The translations under genes and the position numbers were made by a program. From Phycomyces blakesleeanus NRRL 1555(-) (taxonomy: Eukaryota; Mucoromycota; Mucoromycetes; Mucorales; Phycomycetaceae): a stretch of 64,000 nucleotides of DNA. Every line of letters starts with the position of its first letter. Positions within the stretch are counted from its first letter, which is position 1. The stretch covers positions 310,001 through 374,000 of the forward strand of contig NW_017265138.1 of the NCBI RefSeq assembly GCF_001638985.1, read 5' to 3'. The notes under the pieces were generated by a model. The model was not told the origin of the DNA. It ran no database searches and saw only the letters and a list, made by a program, of their open reading frames with translations. This document shows positions 38,385 to 49,600 of this stretch, piece after piece.

Positions 38385-38714
38385 TTTGTTTTTTTTTTGT
38401 AATACATTTTTTTTTTCAAAGTCTTAACATATTTTATTTTCTCAGCAGAAAGTTTAGATATTTTCTTCTCTTTTTCTTCTGACTTTTAATAGTCATCAAA
38501 TGCAATCTACATTTACTAAAAATGTAAAGTCTGTAGTTAAAGCTTACTTTTGTCTATCAGGAAATTTAATTTTAGGTGGTCAATTTGCTTTTTGTCAACC
38601 TTTTCAAAAAACAGAGATTTTCTAGTTTCAAATTGGATTTTTAGTGATTTTTTAATTATTATAGGCCGAAAACATAGTCACAAAAGCAAAAAACCGCCAT
38701 TTTTTCCCGTAGTG

Positions 38715-39114
38715 TATGTAGCAGTAGAAGCCGTATGTCGGCCATACCTAGATGATATATATGCATTTAAAAGAGCCGATTGTAATGTAAGAAGAAAATG
38801 GCCAAAAAAAAGAGAAAGCTTAAAACTTGTACAAGTTAGCTGTGAAATTTGAAGCTTTTGAATACATATGAATGTGATTATACAAACCTGGTTAATCAGC
38901 TATATCTTAAAGAAAAAGTGGGGAATTACCAGTGTAAGCCAATATCTTGGCTGTAGCAGTAGACGGTACATATGGAGGAGAAACGAAATAATGCTAACAA
39001 TTAAAAAGGTAATATCTGGTAGCTACAGAATCAAATATTTAATATTGAATTAAAATACACGTCTCTGTAAAGAAATCAAGAGCCAGAAAAAAAAGAATAA
39101 GCGCTTAACATAGC
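38715..39114. other. Right flank of the CACTA element
   Basis: No gene seen. Contains two imperfect copies of a GTAGCAGTAGA-type segment (near 38717 and 38954). Could be old transposon sequence. Confidence 0.4.
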
Positions 39115-39429
39115 GGGGAACAGACCGTGCAAAGCCAAGTTTATTAGCAGTGCAGTTTCTGTCCTGAAAATGATAAATACCCAACGTGTCTTGTTGTAAG
39201 CCCCAGTTCTAATGACTGGTGTGGCTCCAACATGTGGATCATAGTTGGGCGCGCAAATTCTTTTTAAAAAAATCAAAGTACTTATCAAAATGGGGAGCAG
39301 ACCGTGCAAAGCCAAGTTTATTAGCAGTGCAGTTTCTGTCCTGAAAATGATAAATACCCAACGTGTCTTGTTGTAAGCTCCAGTTCTAATGACTGGTGTG
39401 GCTCCAACATGTGGATCATAGTTGGGCGC
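39115..39429. repeat. Tandem duplication, 2 x 138 bp with period 177 bp
   Basis: Positions 39115-39252 and 39292-39429 are the same sequence with two visible mismatches. On the minus strand one frame stays open through both copies and encodes the same peptide twice (NYDPHVGATPVIRTGAYNKT and continuation). The parent family is not recognised; probably old mobile-element DNA with a recent duplication. Confidence 0.85.
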
Positions 39430-39720
39430 ACTTTGAAAGGGAATAAGGTAGGAAAGATGCAAACATGTGTACTTATCTTAAAGTTGATGGTTTCGAATAA
39501 CTAGTACGCAGTCAACAGTTTTGTTAAACATGTTAAACACGGCAAATTCATCAATGGAGAACAACCTAATAACATAACTGCGGCAGATGCTATTTATCGC
39601 ACGATAGTTGAGATGTGACTGCTGTATATACTCTGTGACGGAGATCAGCGTTAGGTCATAAAATATTACCATATTTGGATGATCCTATATAATCACTAAT
39701 GAACACATTTCAATAAACTT

Positions 39721-40145
39721 GGGGTGGACAGACTAAAAGTTCAAAAAAGGAAAAAAAAGACCAAACATTTAAGTCATATCATTGGGCGAGAGTTTTAATT
39801 AATTCTGCCCTTTTTTTGCCCTTTTTTTTGGAGGTTCAAAAAAAGGGCAAAAAAAGGGCAACATTTTTAATCGACTCTAATTAGCTAGTTTTCTTCCATT
39901 GTCACTAGAATTGAGAAGAGAAGCATTTTTTATGGAGAAGATGTGTCATATAATGAGAGGTCTAGAAAAACTCGCAATAAAAAGTTCTCACTTAATGACA
40001 GAGACGGGATTATATGCACTATTTTATCAAATATGTATTTTGAACTAATTTTGAACTTTTTTTAAATAAAGATGTGGACAGTCATAAATTAGTCTAATTG
40101 ACTAAGTTCTGGATGAAGTTGTTTTGCCCTTTTGGTCTGTCCACA
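39721..40145. mobile_element. MITE family A, copy 2 (composite)
   Basis: Starts GGGGTGGACAGACTAAAAG and ends with GGTCTGTCCACAG. The core (about 39868-40060) is homologous, in inverse orientation, to the core of the copy at 58523-58801. It is longer than the other copies and contains an additional internal TGTGGACAG half-site near 40074 and repeated AAAAAAGGGCA motifs, so it looks like a composite of nested insertions. Confidence 0.7.
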
Positions 40146-40200
40146 GATATTTTTTGGTACGTAATTGTCCACCTTATTTACTTTTTCTAACAGTCAGTTA

Positions 40201-40384
40201 GGGGCTTCTCAAGCACCCGCCAAGGTCCTAAATGTTGGCGGTGATTTCCATATACGGATTGGCGAGAGTTTCTTAAATTAGTAACCTTCGCCAACAAGAT
40301 TGGCTAAATTAGAAAATCTTGGCTAATACTTATTTGGATTTCAACGCCAACTTTTAGGACTTTGGCGAGTGCTTGAGAAGGCCC
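40201..40384. mobile_element. PIF/Harbinger-like MITE, 184 bp
   Basis: Terminal inverted repeats of about 40 bp (GGGGCTTCTCAAGCACCCGC and its inverse at the right end) are flanked by the 3-bp direct repeat TTA at 40198-40200 and 40385-40387. A TTA target duplication with GGG-starting ends is typical of PIF/Harbinger elements. Confidence 0.82.
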
Positions 40385-40419
40385 TTAGGTGGCTATTTTT
40401 TTTATTCTTTCAATAAATA

Positions 40420-40849
40420 GAGAGGGTGTCGAGTTATGATAATTTCAAGATGACTAAAAAATAATTATTTGTAAAACCCAATCAAAAATAGGAATAAAGC
40501 TCAGACACAGTTATGAATATTATAAGTTGAAAACATTGATACTAAGAAATTTAGAGGAAATAGACCTTAATAAACTTGACTTTCCAAGGCCTATTTTATT
40601 AAGTAAGTATGAAGAAGAGGCTACTGGCTATCATACATTTTGTTTTGGAGTGGGAAAAATAAGCCCAATTTTTACTAGAAATTTAGTGAGCATTTGAAGT
40701 AAAAAATCAGGGATTACCTAACTTTTGGCTTCAAATGCTCACTAAATGGCCTCCACCATGAAATTTGCAAAACAAGTATTGGAATTTAATTCGCCGCGTA
40801 AAATAAAAATTTGCAAACGTTTGCAATTCAGGCTCGAAGACACCCTCTC
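40420..40849. mobile_element. TA-duplicating (Tc1/mariner-type) MITE, 430 bp
   Basis: Inverted termini GAGAGGGTGTC / GACACCCTCTC are each flanked by TA (40418-40419 and 40850-40851), the Tc1/mariner target duplication. Inside is a strong secondary inverted repeat (ATTTAGTGAGCATTTGAAG near 40680 and its inverse near 40729-40747). No coding capacity. Confidence 0.78.
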
Positions 40850-40851
40850 TA

Positions 40852-41312
40852 ATCTAAATACTAATTCTTTTATCCAAAAAAGGTAAGCTAAATATCTGAA
40901 AGCTAATTTTGATTCGCCCAAAAGAAATTAACATCGTCCAAATTTAAAGTTGAAACACTATTCAATTTATCAAACTCGTGACTCTATCTCACTCCACTCT
41001 TTCTCTCTCTCTCTCTTTCTCTCAATTACTTTTCACACACCACCATGGTCCCTGTCACTTTGCCCTTCTTATATATTACACGACATTCCTTCATTTGAAG
41101 CAAATCATCTCGACCCACCCTTTTTTTCCCCTTTATTACTATAATTATTCTTATCTTTATTCGCCTTAATATTATAATATTATATATATCATTCTCTTAA
41201 CTACATAACATAGTTACAAAAACACACACACACACACACATATATATATATTTTTCTTTAATTAACTCACTATTCCTCACTTAAAACCCCCAATCCCCAA
41301 ACCTGGGACGGG
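40852..41312. other. Upstream region of the MYND-presenilin gene
   Basis: CT-rich tract near 40980-41025 and (CA)n at about 41221-41240, then a C/A-rich leader before the ATG. These are consistent with a fungal promoter and 5' UTR. No separate gene seen. Confidence 0.5.
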
Positions 41313-44300
41313 ATGGATTCAACTATTAATAATAACAATAACAACGATGACACTCAAGTTACGCAATCAACACCATCAGAATGTTCTAATTGCACATTAC
41401 CTGCCACATTTATGTGCTCGTCCTGCGGGTTGAGTGGACCTCGATATTGCTCCGATGAGTGTCAGAAGAGTCACTGGAAACATCGCCACTATAAGACTTG
41501 CGAGGCTACAAAAGAAGCCAGAAGATCCCGAGCAGTCCGGGATTCCCAAACAGGATTTAGATCATCAACAAACACAAACACAACCACAGCAACATCAGCA
41601 GCAGCAATCGTATCTGGCCGAGGATCAGATCGTCAAAGACATGGTACTTATTGTTGTTGTTATGTTTAATGTAATATATTCCAAGTAAAGAAAAGAAAAG
41701 AAAAAGAAGTGCCAAGAGCAGAGTGTAACACACCCTTATTTTTTCTTTTTTATTTCACTTTTGATTTTTGTGTTGGTTATAATATACTAAATAAACTCAT
41801 TTGTGGATTTCATCATTAGGAAGATCATCTAGTTTTACAACAACTGATATTCCTCTTCAGAACTTAAACGATACCGAAACAAGACCGAATAGAATTAATA
41901 CCGATGATGACGATGATGAAGATCGTTATGGTGATGACCTCAAGTTTTACATGCACCAGATCTATCTTATCATTAAACCTGTGGTTGTCTGTATTGTATT
42001 GAGTATATTTTGGGTAAAGGTGTCCTTTAGTGGCCAAAGTGATTACAGGTAATATATATATATAATTTTTAATTAACTAATTAATTAATTTATTAATTAA
42101 TTTATTAATTTCTTGCTATATTATATAATAATAGTCCCACAAGACCAACCTATGCTGTCCTGGCCCCGAATACAGGCAGTGGTAGCAGTACAACAAGTGG
42201 CAGTAGCTCAAGTTCCACTGGTGGAACAGCCGCACTCAATTCACTTGCCAATGCTGCCATTATTATTGGACAGATTATTGTGGTGACCATCATTATTGTC
42301 TTTATCTTTAAGAAAGGATGGATCAAGGTTAGGATTATTATTATTATTATTATTATTACTATTATTATCGTATCAATCTTATATATATATATATATGGGT
42401 ATATTGGCTTGCTTTGATTTTTTGTTTCAAAAAAAAATGATAATAATTTGACGAATTTTTTTATATGTATATTTAATAGATATTGATCGGCTTCTTTATG
42501 ATTGTGGTAGTTGGTTTGCTAGGCTTCATGAGCTATTTATTATTACTGCAAGTATATACTATATTTCTATTTTAATCAATTGGGATGTAAGAAAGGAAGA
42601 TCAAAAGGAAGAATGAATGAAGGAATGATCAAAAGTCAAATGTTACTAACAAATTACCTAATTTTGATAAAACAATCGATTAGTAATCTCATCCAAGTAT
42701 TTTCTATACCTTTGGACTATATCACCTTGGCCATTGCATTGTGGAATTTTGCAATGGTTGGGCTTCTTTCTATTTTTTGGAAAGGGCCCCTATGGCTACA
42801 GCAGTCTTATCTTACGATCATGAGTTCTTTAATGGTAAGATTCCCTGCATACACGTAGATTTTAAAAAATCAAATACATTGATTTCTTCTTCTTTGGCTT
42901 TAACTTTAATTAATTAATTAAACTAACAAAAAAAATTATTATTATATAAATACATTCTCAATACCTTTGTTTTTGTGTGTGTAGGCATTTTCATTAACCG
43001 GATTAGAGCAGTGGACTACCTGGATCTTGTTGGGTTTATTGGCAGTGTGGGGTAAAATTATTATTAGTCTTATTATCATAATAATAATAGTAATAATAAC
43101 ATTTGACTTCATTTTTTTTTTGCTTTTAGATCTTGTTGCTGTTCTCTGTCCGTTTGGGCCATTACGACTATTAATCGAAAGCTCAAAGACCCAACAAAGA
43201 GAGGTTCCTGCTCTTTTGTATTCGGTAAATGCAGTGTGGTTTATGGTAGCCCCAAACGACCACTTCCGGCTGTCTACCAGTATAGCCAATACAATCACAG
43301 ACACAATAACAACCACAGGAACCACAGGAACCACAATACCGTATTCCTCTTCTTCCTCTACTACGGTCATCACTAGTCCCGAACCCACTCTCTCGCCATT
43401 TTCATCATTCTCACCTGACTTTCGTCGCTCACGAAACCTCACCCACTCTTCGTTTGCAAACACATTCCACAGCCATACCAATTCTTCTGAATACGAAGCC
43501 TCTACCTCCTCAATTGCTCCCTTGAATCAGAACTCTTCTCCGATTTCGCGCGATCTTCCGTCGACCCAATCGCTCACAAGCACTCTAAATAATAATACCA
43601 AGGCTGAACAAGGCTCTACCTTTGAGTTAGGCACATCAAACCGAAGACTTGATGATCATAATGAACAGCGAGACGAAATAGATGAAGAAGATGGTAAAAC
43701 AAGATACAAAAAAGAAAAAAAGAAAAAAAAAGAAAGAAAACTAACAAAAAAAATGTATATATCCGTATTTCTATGTGCCTGTGTGCCTGTGTGCATCTTT
43801 TTTTTTCCTATTTGTTTTTGGTAGCTGAACGAAGTGGCCTAAAGCTGGGCTTGGGCGATTTTGTATTTTACAGCGTATTGGTGGCTCGGGCAGGTAAGAA
43901 ATTAATGATAGTTACATCATGGTCAACAACAACAACAAAACTAATAAAAGTGATAAAAAATCTTAAAATGTTTTGGAATATCATTTTGTTTGCATCTGTG
44001 TGTGTGTGTGTGTGTGTGTGTGTTTGTGTGTTTGTGTGTTTGTGTATTGATACAAAAAATACCAAATGCAAACATGCGTATGTGTGTGTGTGTGTATGTG
44101 TGTGTGTGTGTGTATTTTATGTAGCCATGTATGACTGGATCACTACGGTGTGCTGCACGGTTGCTGTTCTGACTGGACTTACGACTACGATTTTCTTGCT
44201 GGCGATTTACAAAAAAGCGCTTCCGGCACTTCCGATCTCGATTGCGTTTGGAATTTTGTTTTATTTTGTGGCCAAGACGGTACTAGTACCATATATTGGT

Positions 44301-44333
44301 GCTTTGTGTGTATTTGGAATGGTTGGGCTCTGA
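41313..44333 (+). CDS. Presenilin-type intramembrane aspartyl protease with N-terminal MYND zinc finger, 626 aa
   Basis: Nine exons join in phase: 41313-41643, 41820-42048, 42135-42327, 42480-42547, 42684-42834, 42985-43051, 43130-43693, 43825-43893 and 44125-44333. Residues 24-63 are a MYND zinc finger (C24/C27, C35/C38, C46/C50, H59/C63). From about residue 135 the protein is presenilin: TM1 ([15 protein letters not shown]), [32 protein letters not shown], the TM6 catalytic Asp347 in [14 protein letters not shown] (Tyr in animal presenilins is Trp here), the TM7 GLGD motif with Asp546, and PAL at 591-593. A Ser/Thr-rich cytoplasmic loop of about 160 residues separates TM6 and TM7. Both catalytic aspartates are present, so proteolytic activity in ER/endosomal membranes is likely. 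Exon 4 needs a GC donor (GCAAGT at 42548) to keep frame. (GT)n repeats sit in the last intron. Confidence 0.9.
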
Positions 44334-45097
44334 TTTATATATAAAAAGAGAAAGAAAAATAAAAAAAGACAGTAAAATAGAAAGAGAAAGATAGAAAAGA
44401 AAGAAAGGGTTGTTGAGAGTGTATAGACAAACAGGCAGGCAGTCAGACATACATACATACATACATACAGACAGACAGACAGACAGACAGACAAAAATTG
44501 AATTAAGGAAAATACTTCTCTGAAGCAGGTAAAAAAAAAACAAGAAATGTTGAGATATAATATAATATAATATAATATAATATAATAAAATATAATAGGT
44601 AGAAAAGGTGGTTTGTGAGATAATATTTGAGAAAGTCAAGCGACCAGCGTATATAAAAGGAAAAAGGAAGAAGAAGCAATTAGCAGAAAATAAAGGTAAA
44701 ATAAAAGGAAGAACAACACAAAAAAAGGGGCATTAGACTATCGAGAGAAAGAGAATAAAAGGTGTTGAACAACAGTAAAAGCTATGGCTACAGCTACAAA
44801 AAAAGAGGATATAAAGGACATCTTTTTTCTTGGTTAATTTCTTGATACTGTTGCTTCTTCTTATTTTGTGTGATCCATTATTGATTGAAGTGATTGTGTA
44901 TTGATGTGTATTGATGTGTTGCGTATGTGCGTGAGTGAGTGATTGGTGTGCTTTTGCGTGTTTGTGTATGTGTATGTGCGTGGAGAGAACGAGAACGAAA
45001 GAAGATATTGAAGAATGGGGGAAAGTGGAGGTTGTGTATGTTGTAAGTTATATATATATATATATAAAAGAAGAAGAAGACAAGAAAAAAATAATAT
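44334..45097. other. Convergent 3' region with microsatellites
   Basis: Between the 3' ends of the presenilin and Zn2Cys6 genes. Contains (CATA)n then (CAGA)n at about 44447-44492, (TAATA)n at about 44558-44592, purine-rich tracts and (GTAT)/(TA)n. No gene seen. Confidence 0.65.
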
Positions 45098-46687
45098 TTA
45101 AGAAGAAGAGCCTGTGCCTATTTCGTGGGGTGAAGTAATGCTACGATAGAACCCAGAAGTTGAGGGCGATCGTGGAGTGGGCCGCTCGAGGAAATGCCGG
45201 CCGTTTGTGTCACTGTAAGCCGGTTTGTTCGGAAGCTGTGTTGGAGGCGATGGTGAATCGATCTCTAGGGTGTCTAAAAGAGGTGGGGCCGATCTGGACA
45301 TTCCGATAGACGGCAATGTACAGGCATCGTTACGGTTGAGTAAGTTTCGGATAGAAGGTGAACCGGAAGAAGAATATTGGGACATTGGAGAAATCGTGCT
45401 CTGTATTGGAGGCAATCGAACACGATACGAAGAAGGCCCAATAGATAATCCTCCACCTCCACCACTTCCACCTTTTGATGGGGGAGAGGAAGAAGTTGAA
45501 CCACGAGGTGTAAATGCTGAGTATTTAATGTTTTCATTGGAGCGGAAGGATGATGAAGACGAGTCAATGGAGTCCATTGCCGGATACCCGTGACCAGTGA
45601 GGGATTCCGATGACCGGGTTGGCTGTCTTTCCGCTTCCGGCCCAGCGTAGCTGTGGCGACCGTAATCTTCAGACTCAGAATACGCCCTCTTCTCGCGCGA
45701 CTGAATAAGAACTGGAGGTCTACCACCACCGCCACCACTACCAATACCACTAACACCACCGCCACCGCCACCGCCATTACTAATATTACTACTAAGATTA
45801 CTGTTGTTACTGATTTCGGCTATCCGGTCGTGGTTATGGTAAGAGGGTGAGCTGGGCGGGTGAGAAGACTCGATCCGGTGCGATTTATTCAGTGCCGCAA
45901 GTAGATGCTGGTCCCTTCCGCTCGTAGCCAAGAGCGAGCGCAGTACATCTTCAATCACTTTCAGCCGATCTTCAATCACATCAATGGCGTGCGCCTGTGT
46001 TGGTCCAGACACCGTACGTGCGGGTGAATTGGCGGGTGAATTAACGGGTCCGGTTGATGTGGGTAGAGGTGTTGCCGTTGATACTACTATTGGGGCTGAT
46101 GTTGCAGATGACACAACCGACGCCGATACCGACACCGACGACGACGACGACGATGGTGCTGCTGTTGTTGGTACTATTTGTGCTGCTGTTGTTGTTCCTA
46201 GTGATGTTGTTGTTGCCGACGACACTATTGTCGTTGCCGACATCGTTGCCGGTATTGTTGCCGTCGTATCTGCCGCTGCCGTTGGTACCGATGTTGCTGC
46301 TGGTGTTGGTACTGGTGCTGGTACCGGTACTGGCGCTGGCACTGATGCTGGTGCTTGCGCTGGTGCTTGCGATGGTACTTGCGTTGGTGCTTGTGTTGGT
46401 GCTTGTGTTGGTGCTTGTGTTGGTGCTTGAGCTGGTGCCTGAGCTGGTGCCTGAGCTGGTGAGGGAGTTGCTTGACCAGGACATGTTGTAAAGAGTGGCG
46501 GAAGAGGTTTGGACTGGGGGGTGTATGCACATTCAATGCTTCCCTTGACACAGCTCATACATGGTAATTCGCCATTGCACTTTGTTTTTTTACGTCTGCA
46601 TTCTTGGCATGCACTCACAACCTTGAGTCGCTTGCGTCTCATCTTGTCCACAGTGACGTGTCGGATTGTGTGGTCGGTGCCGTTCAT
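45098..46687 (-). CDS. Zn2Cys6 transcription factor, low-complexity, 529 aa
   Basis: Single-exon gene. A typical binuclear zinc cluster lies at residues 27-53 (C-x2-C-x6-C-x5-C-x2-C-x6-C: C27, C30, C37, C43, C46, C53), preceded by a basic MRRKRLK. I chose the ATG at 46687, 26 residues before the cluster; the frame is open further upstream to 46807 but that part is Pro/Ser-rich and unlikely. After the cluster come Ala-Pro-Gln repeats (PAQAPAQAPTQ type), a Thr/Ser/Ala/Val-rich stretch, a short coiled region (IDVIEDRLKVIEDVLRSLL), poly-Gly and poly-Ser tracts. No fungal-specific TF middle domain is visible, unlike the factor at 52920. It should bind DNA in the nucleus; targets unknown. Confidence 0.85.
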   Translation of the reverse strand: MNGTDHTIRHVTVDKMRRKRLKVVSACQECRRKKTKCNGELPCMSCVKGSIECAYTPQSKPLPPLFTTCPGQATPSPAQAPAQAPAQAPTQAPTQAPTQAPTQVPSQAPAQAPASVPAPVPVPAPVPTPAATSVPTAAADTTATIPATMSATTIVSSATTTSLGTTTAAQIVPTTAAPSSSSSSVSVSASVVSSATSAPIVVSTATPLPTSTGPVNSPANSPARTVSGPTQAHAIDVIEDRLKVIEDVLRSLLATSGRDQHLLAALNKSHRIESSHPPSSPSYHNHDRIAEISNNSNLSSNISNGGGGGGGVSGIGSGGGGGRPPVLIQSREKRAYSESEDYGRHSYAGPEAERQPTRSSESLTGHGYPAMDSIDSSSSSFRSNENIKYSAFTPRGSTSSSPPSKGGSGGGGGLSIGPSSYRVRLPPIQSTISPMSQYSSSGSPSIRNLLNRNDACTLPSIGMSRSAPPLLDTLEIDSPSPPTQLPNKPAYSDTNGRHFLERPTPRSPSTSGFYRSITSPHEIGTGSSS

Positions 46688-49600
46688 GAGGAAGAGTGAA
46701 ACACGAGGCTTAGGAGAAAGAGAGGAAGGGGATGAAGGACGGGGGAGGCGGGGCAAAAAAAAATACAAGACAGGTTCTGCCCAATGAAAATTAAAAAAGG
46801 GGCACAAGGGCGAGTAATCTATCCTTGGTGAGTTGTGGGTTGTGTATAGTGTGTGTAGTGTGTTGCCAGATCCACACGCTATAATTTTTATTTTATTTTA
46901 CCATGGCAGCCACAGCTGAGTCTCATTGTATCTCTCCTCCCCCCCCTTACCTCAACGTCGTATCTCCTACCTTTCTCCTCTGTATTTTTGCCGAGATTCG
47001 CTTTCTTTGTGAACCCGTGGGCCTTGACCAAATATCATGCTTGTGTTTTGTGTAGCCCTTGCTTAAGCACACGTTCTATTAAGAGTGGTTTAGTCATAGA
47101 GCATGTAAGATATGTGTGTGTATTTATATAGATGTTGATATGTGTATAAGCATATAGATGTATAGCTTTAGCTGATAGACTTTGTAGACTTTGTAGGTCT
47201 GTGTTTAGCTGAATGTTCCTTAGGACAATGAAATAACTCTCAACCTTACTTCACCCGGCGATCTCCACTACAAAGATCATTACGACAAAAAAGAAAATGC
47301 GGAGGACCCATTGTTTTTTTTTGGTCTTTCTTTTTCGATTCCGAGCGGGATGTCTCGTGCTTGTTTCCTTTCATGACCATCGCATTGTTATTTCTGGACA
47401 ATGACCACGATGACGAGCCCAATTCGACCTTGCGCCACAGATCCCCATTGACTGAAGCATTTTATTCCTCTCTATTTTTGGCTGAATTTGAATAAGGAAG
47501 ACCGACTGACTGACTGACTGACTGACTGGCTGACTGACTAACCGGCTAACAGACCAACCGGCTAACAGACCAACCGGTTAACTGACCAACCGGTTGTCTG
47601 ACTCAACTGGACTAAACAAGGACTGGCCCTGTCCGACAGATCAAAATGATAGCCAAAATATCCTGCACTCTCAAACCATGGCTTGTATATATATATATTT
47701 CTCTATTTTTTAATATATATGCATATATAACAATGAACCTTTGTGTCGGTTTATGATAAGTAGAATATGTAAAAAAAAAATATGATATTGTATTGTGTTG
47801 TGTTGTGCTGTGCTGTGAAGTGAAGTTCTGTTCCTATGTATATAAAAAATTAGCTTGGGGAATTGGACTTGCTCTTCCGGAACTCAAAGTTAAAAGAGGA
47901 AGTGGTTGGACAAACGGAAGTAACATTAGATATGTTTGGAAGTTGAGTTGGACATCAGCCCTTGGGCCGATTCCTGTTGGCTCTGTCATCGCTGTGGGCA
48001 GTCATTTGGTGCGATACCCGGGCTTTAAGGTTTGGAGCACAAGCCCTCCTCTCACGTCTTGTATATCCATGAAATATCTGTGAAACAATTTTTATTTTTA
48101 CTTTTATTTATTTGGATATACTATATATTTGTGTGAAAATGATTCAGAGCCCTCTTTATATATATATACAAATACTTTTTACGCAAATATATAAGTAGAT
48201 GCGTGTGTGTTAAAGATACAAGGAAAAAAAACTTAATAATGTCATGACAACAAATTAAATATATATTAAAAAATATCCGAGAAGATAAATATAGTGACAA
48301 AAATAAAAAGGAATGAAAGTGAAAGGGGGAGGGGGGGGGACGAGGACGACATTTAGCGACGATCAACGTATCAAAAGTTGTAGAAAGATACACAAATACT
48401 AAAGTGGTTTTTTTGAATGAAGGTATGAAAGCTCTACTCAAATTGTATTTTTCTATTTTGGCAGTAATGGCCACATGCTAACCCGCAAAACACTTCTTTG
48501 CCAAACATAAAAGAAAATGGCACTGCCCAGATGATCTGAGTGGCGGAACATCAGCTGATACCATCTTTATACTTATCTTCCTCAACTTCAATCAACCCAA
48601 AAAAAAATATTTAATACTAAAGCAAAATACACGTCTTCTTATCACATGTAGTGTGGTGTAGTGTAGTGTAGTATAAAATATCCTAACGTAGTGTATTAAT
48701 TAGTTAATTTTATTTATTGAAACAAGACCTTTTAAAATTTACTATATTTCAATTTTTTTTTTAAAAAAAAAGGTCACACTTTTCATCACCGCTATTAATT
48801 ACGAGTCATAAACAACAGTCCTTGTTAAGACGGAAAAATTTATTCTGATAACCAACTTCTTTAAAAAGGACCTTTTTGTTCTTCGTCTTTTTTAGATTAT
48901 TGATGTTCTTTCTTTTATACATATATTCTATAAAATTATAAGATCCAGTAAGAATAGTTTAGAATAGTTACGCGCACGCAAAGGAATTTTTTTAAAAGGT
49001 AAGATATCACTCTCCATATTCAATCATTTTGTACGCGTTTTGTTTTGTGGTTTCCTGTCTCGAGAGGTGGTGATGACTAAAAAAGTATCACACTGAAAAT
49101 CCAGAAGCTGCTAAAAGAGCAGCTGTTGATCGATAAACCTTATCTTCTCTCTGAACTTTTCGAGATAAATCATAAAACGCGTGTATTAAATGTTTTGATT
49201 TATACATTTGTATTTTGAATTCTATATACTTACGCTTTACTTTAGTAGGCACATATATCTTTCTCTCGTTGGTTATCTAAATGGATACTTTTATATTTTA
49301 CAATTTTTATAATAAAAATATTTTTAAATATATACTTTCTATTCAAACTTGTCAATACTGTTTTGTGTTTTTATGCTTTAAACTGAAAGCATTTTTATGG
49401 TACATGGCAGAAATACTCTTAGTATTTATTAATACTGTGTGTAAAGTTTGTCTAAATGTCACAGTGCACAAGGCCTAGAAAAACCTCGTAATAATAACGT
49501 TTTCACCTGCACATAAACTTTTTATTGGGGTACTAAAAAATCCCTTGTGCTGCTTATTTACTACGTCGCTTTATCCTTTATGATTAACTAGTCAAGCCGG

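Larger units (their letters stand above)
33824..38714. mobile_element. CACTA-type (CMC superfamily) DNA transposon, near complete
   Basis: A 4,891-bp element bounded by 15-bp perfect terminal inverted repeats, CACTACGGGAAAAAA at 33824-33838 and its inverse at 38700-38714. Subterminal repeats with TGGCGGTTTTTTGC occur near both ends. It carries two divergent genes: a Tnp2-like transposase (plus) and a coiled-coil protein (minus). No obvious 2-3 bp target duplication is seen in the flanks (CCG versus TAT). Open frames and clean termini suggest recent activity. Confidence 0.88.

Noticed and set aside
38735..38760. TCGGCCATACCTAG, which resembles the start of 5S rRNA
   Set aside because: The similarity does not continue into the internal control region or the rest of a 5S gene.
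45984..46491. Long plus-strand frames opposite the Zn2Cys6 gene
   Set aside because: Antisense translation of the Ala-Pro-Gln and Thr/Ser repeats; the zinc cluster is on the minus strand.
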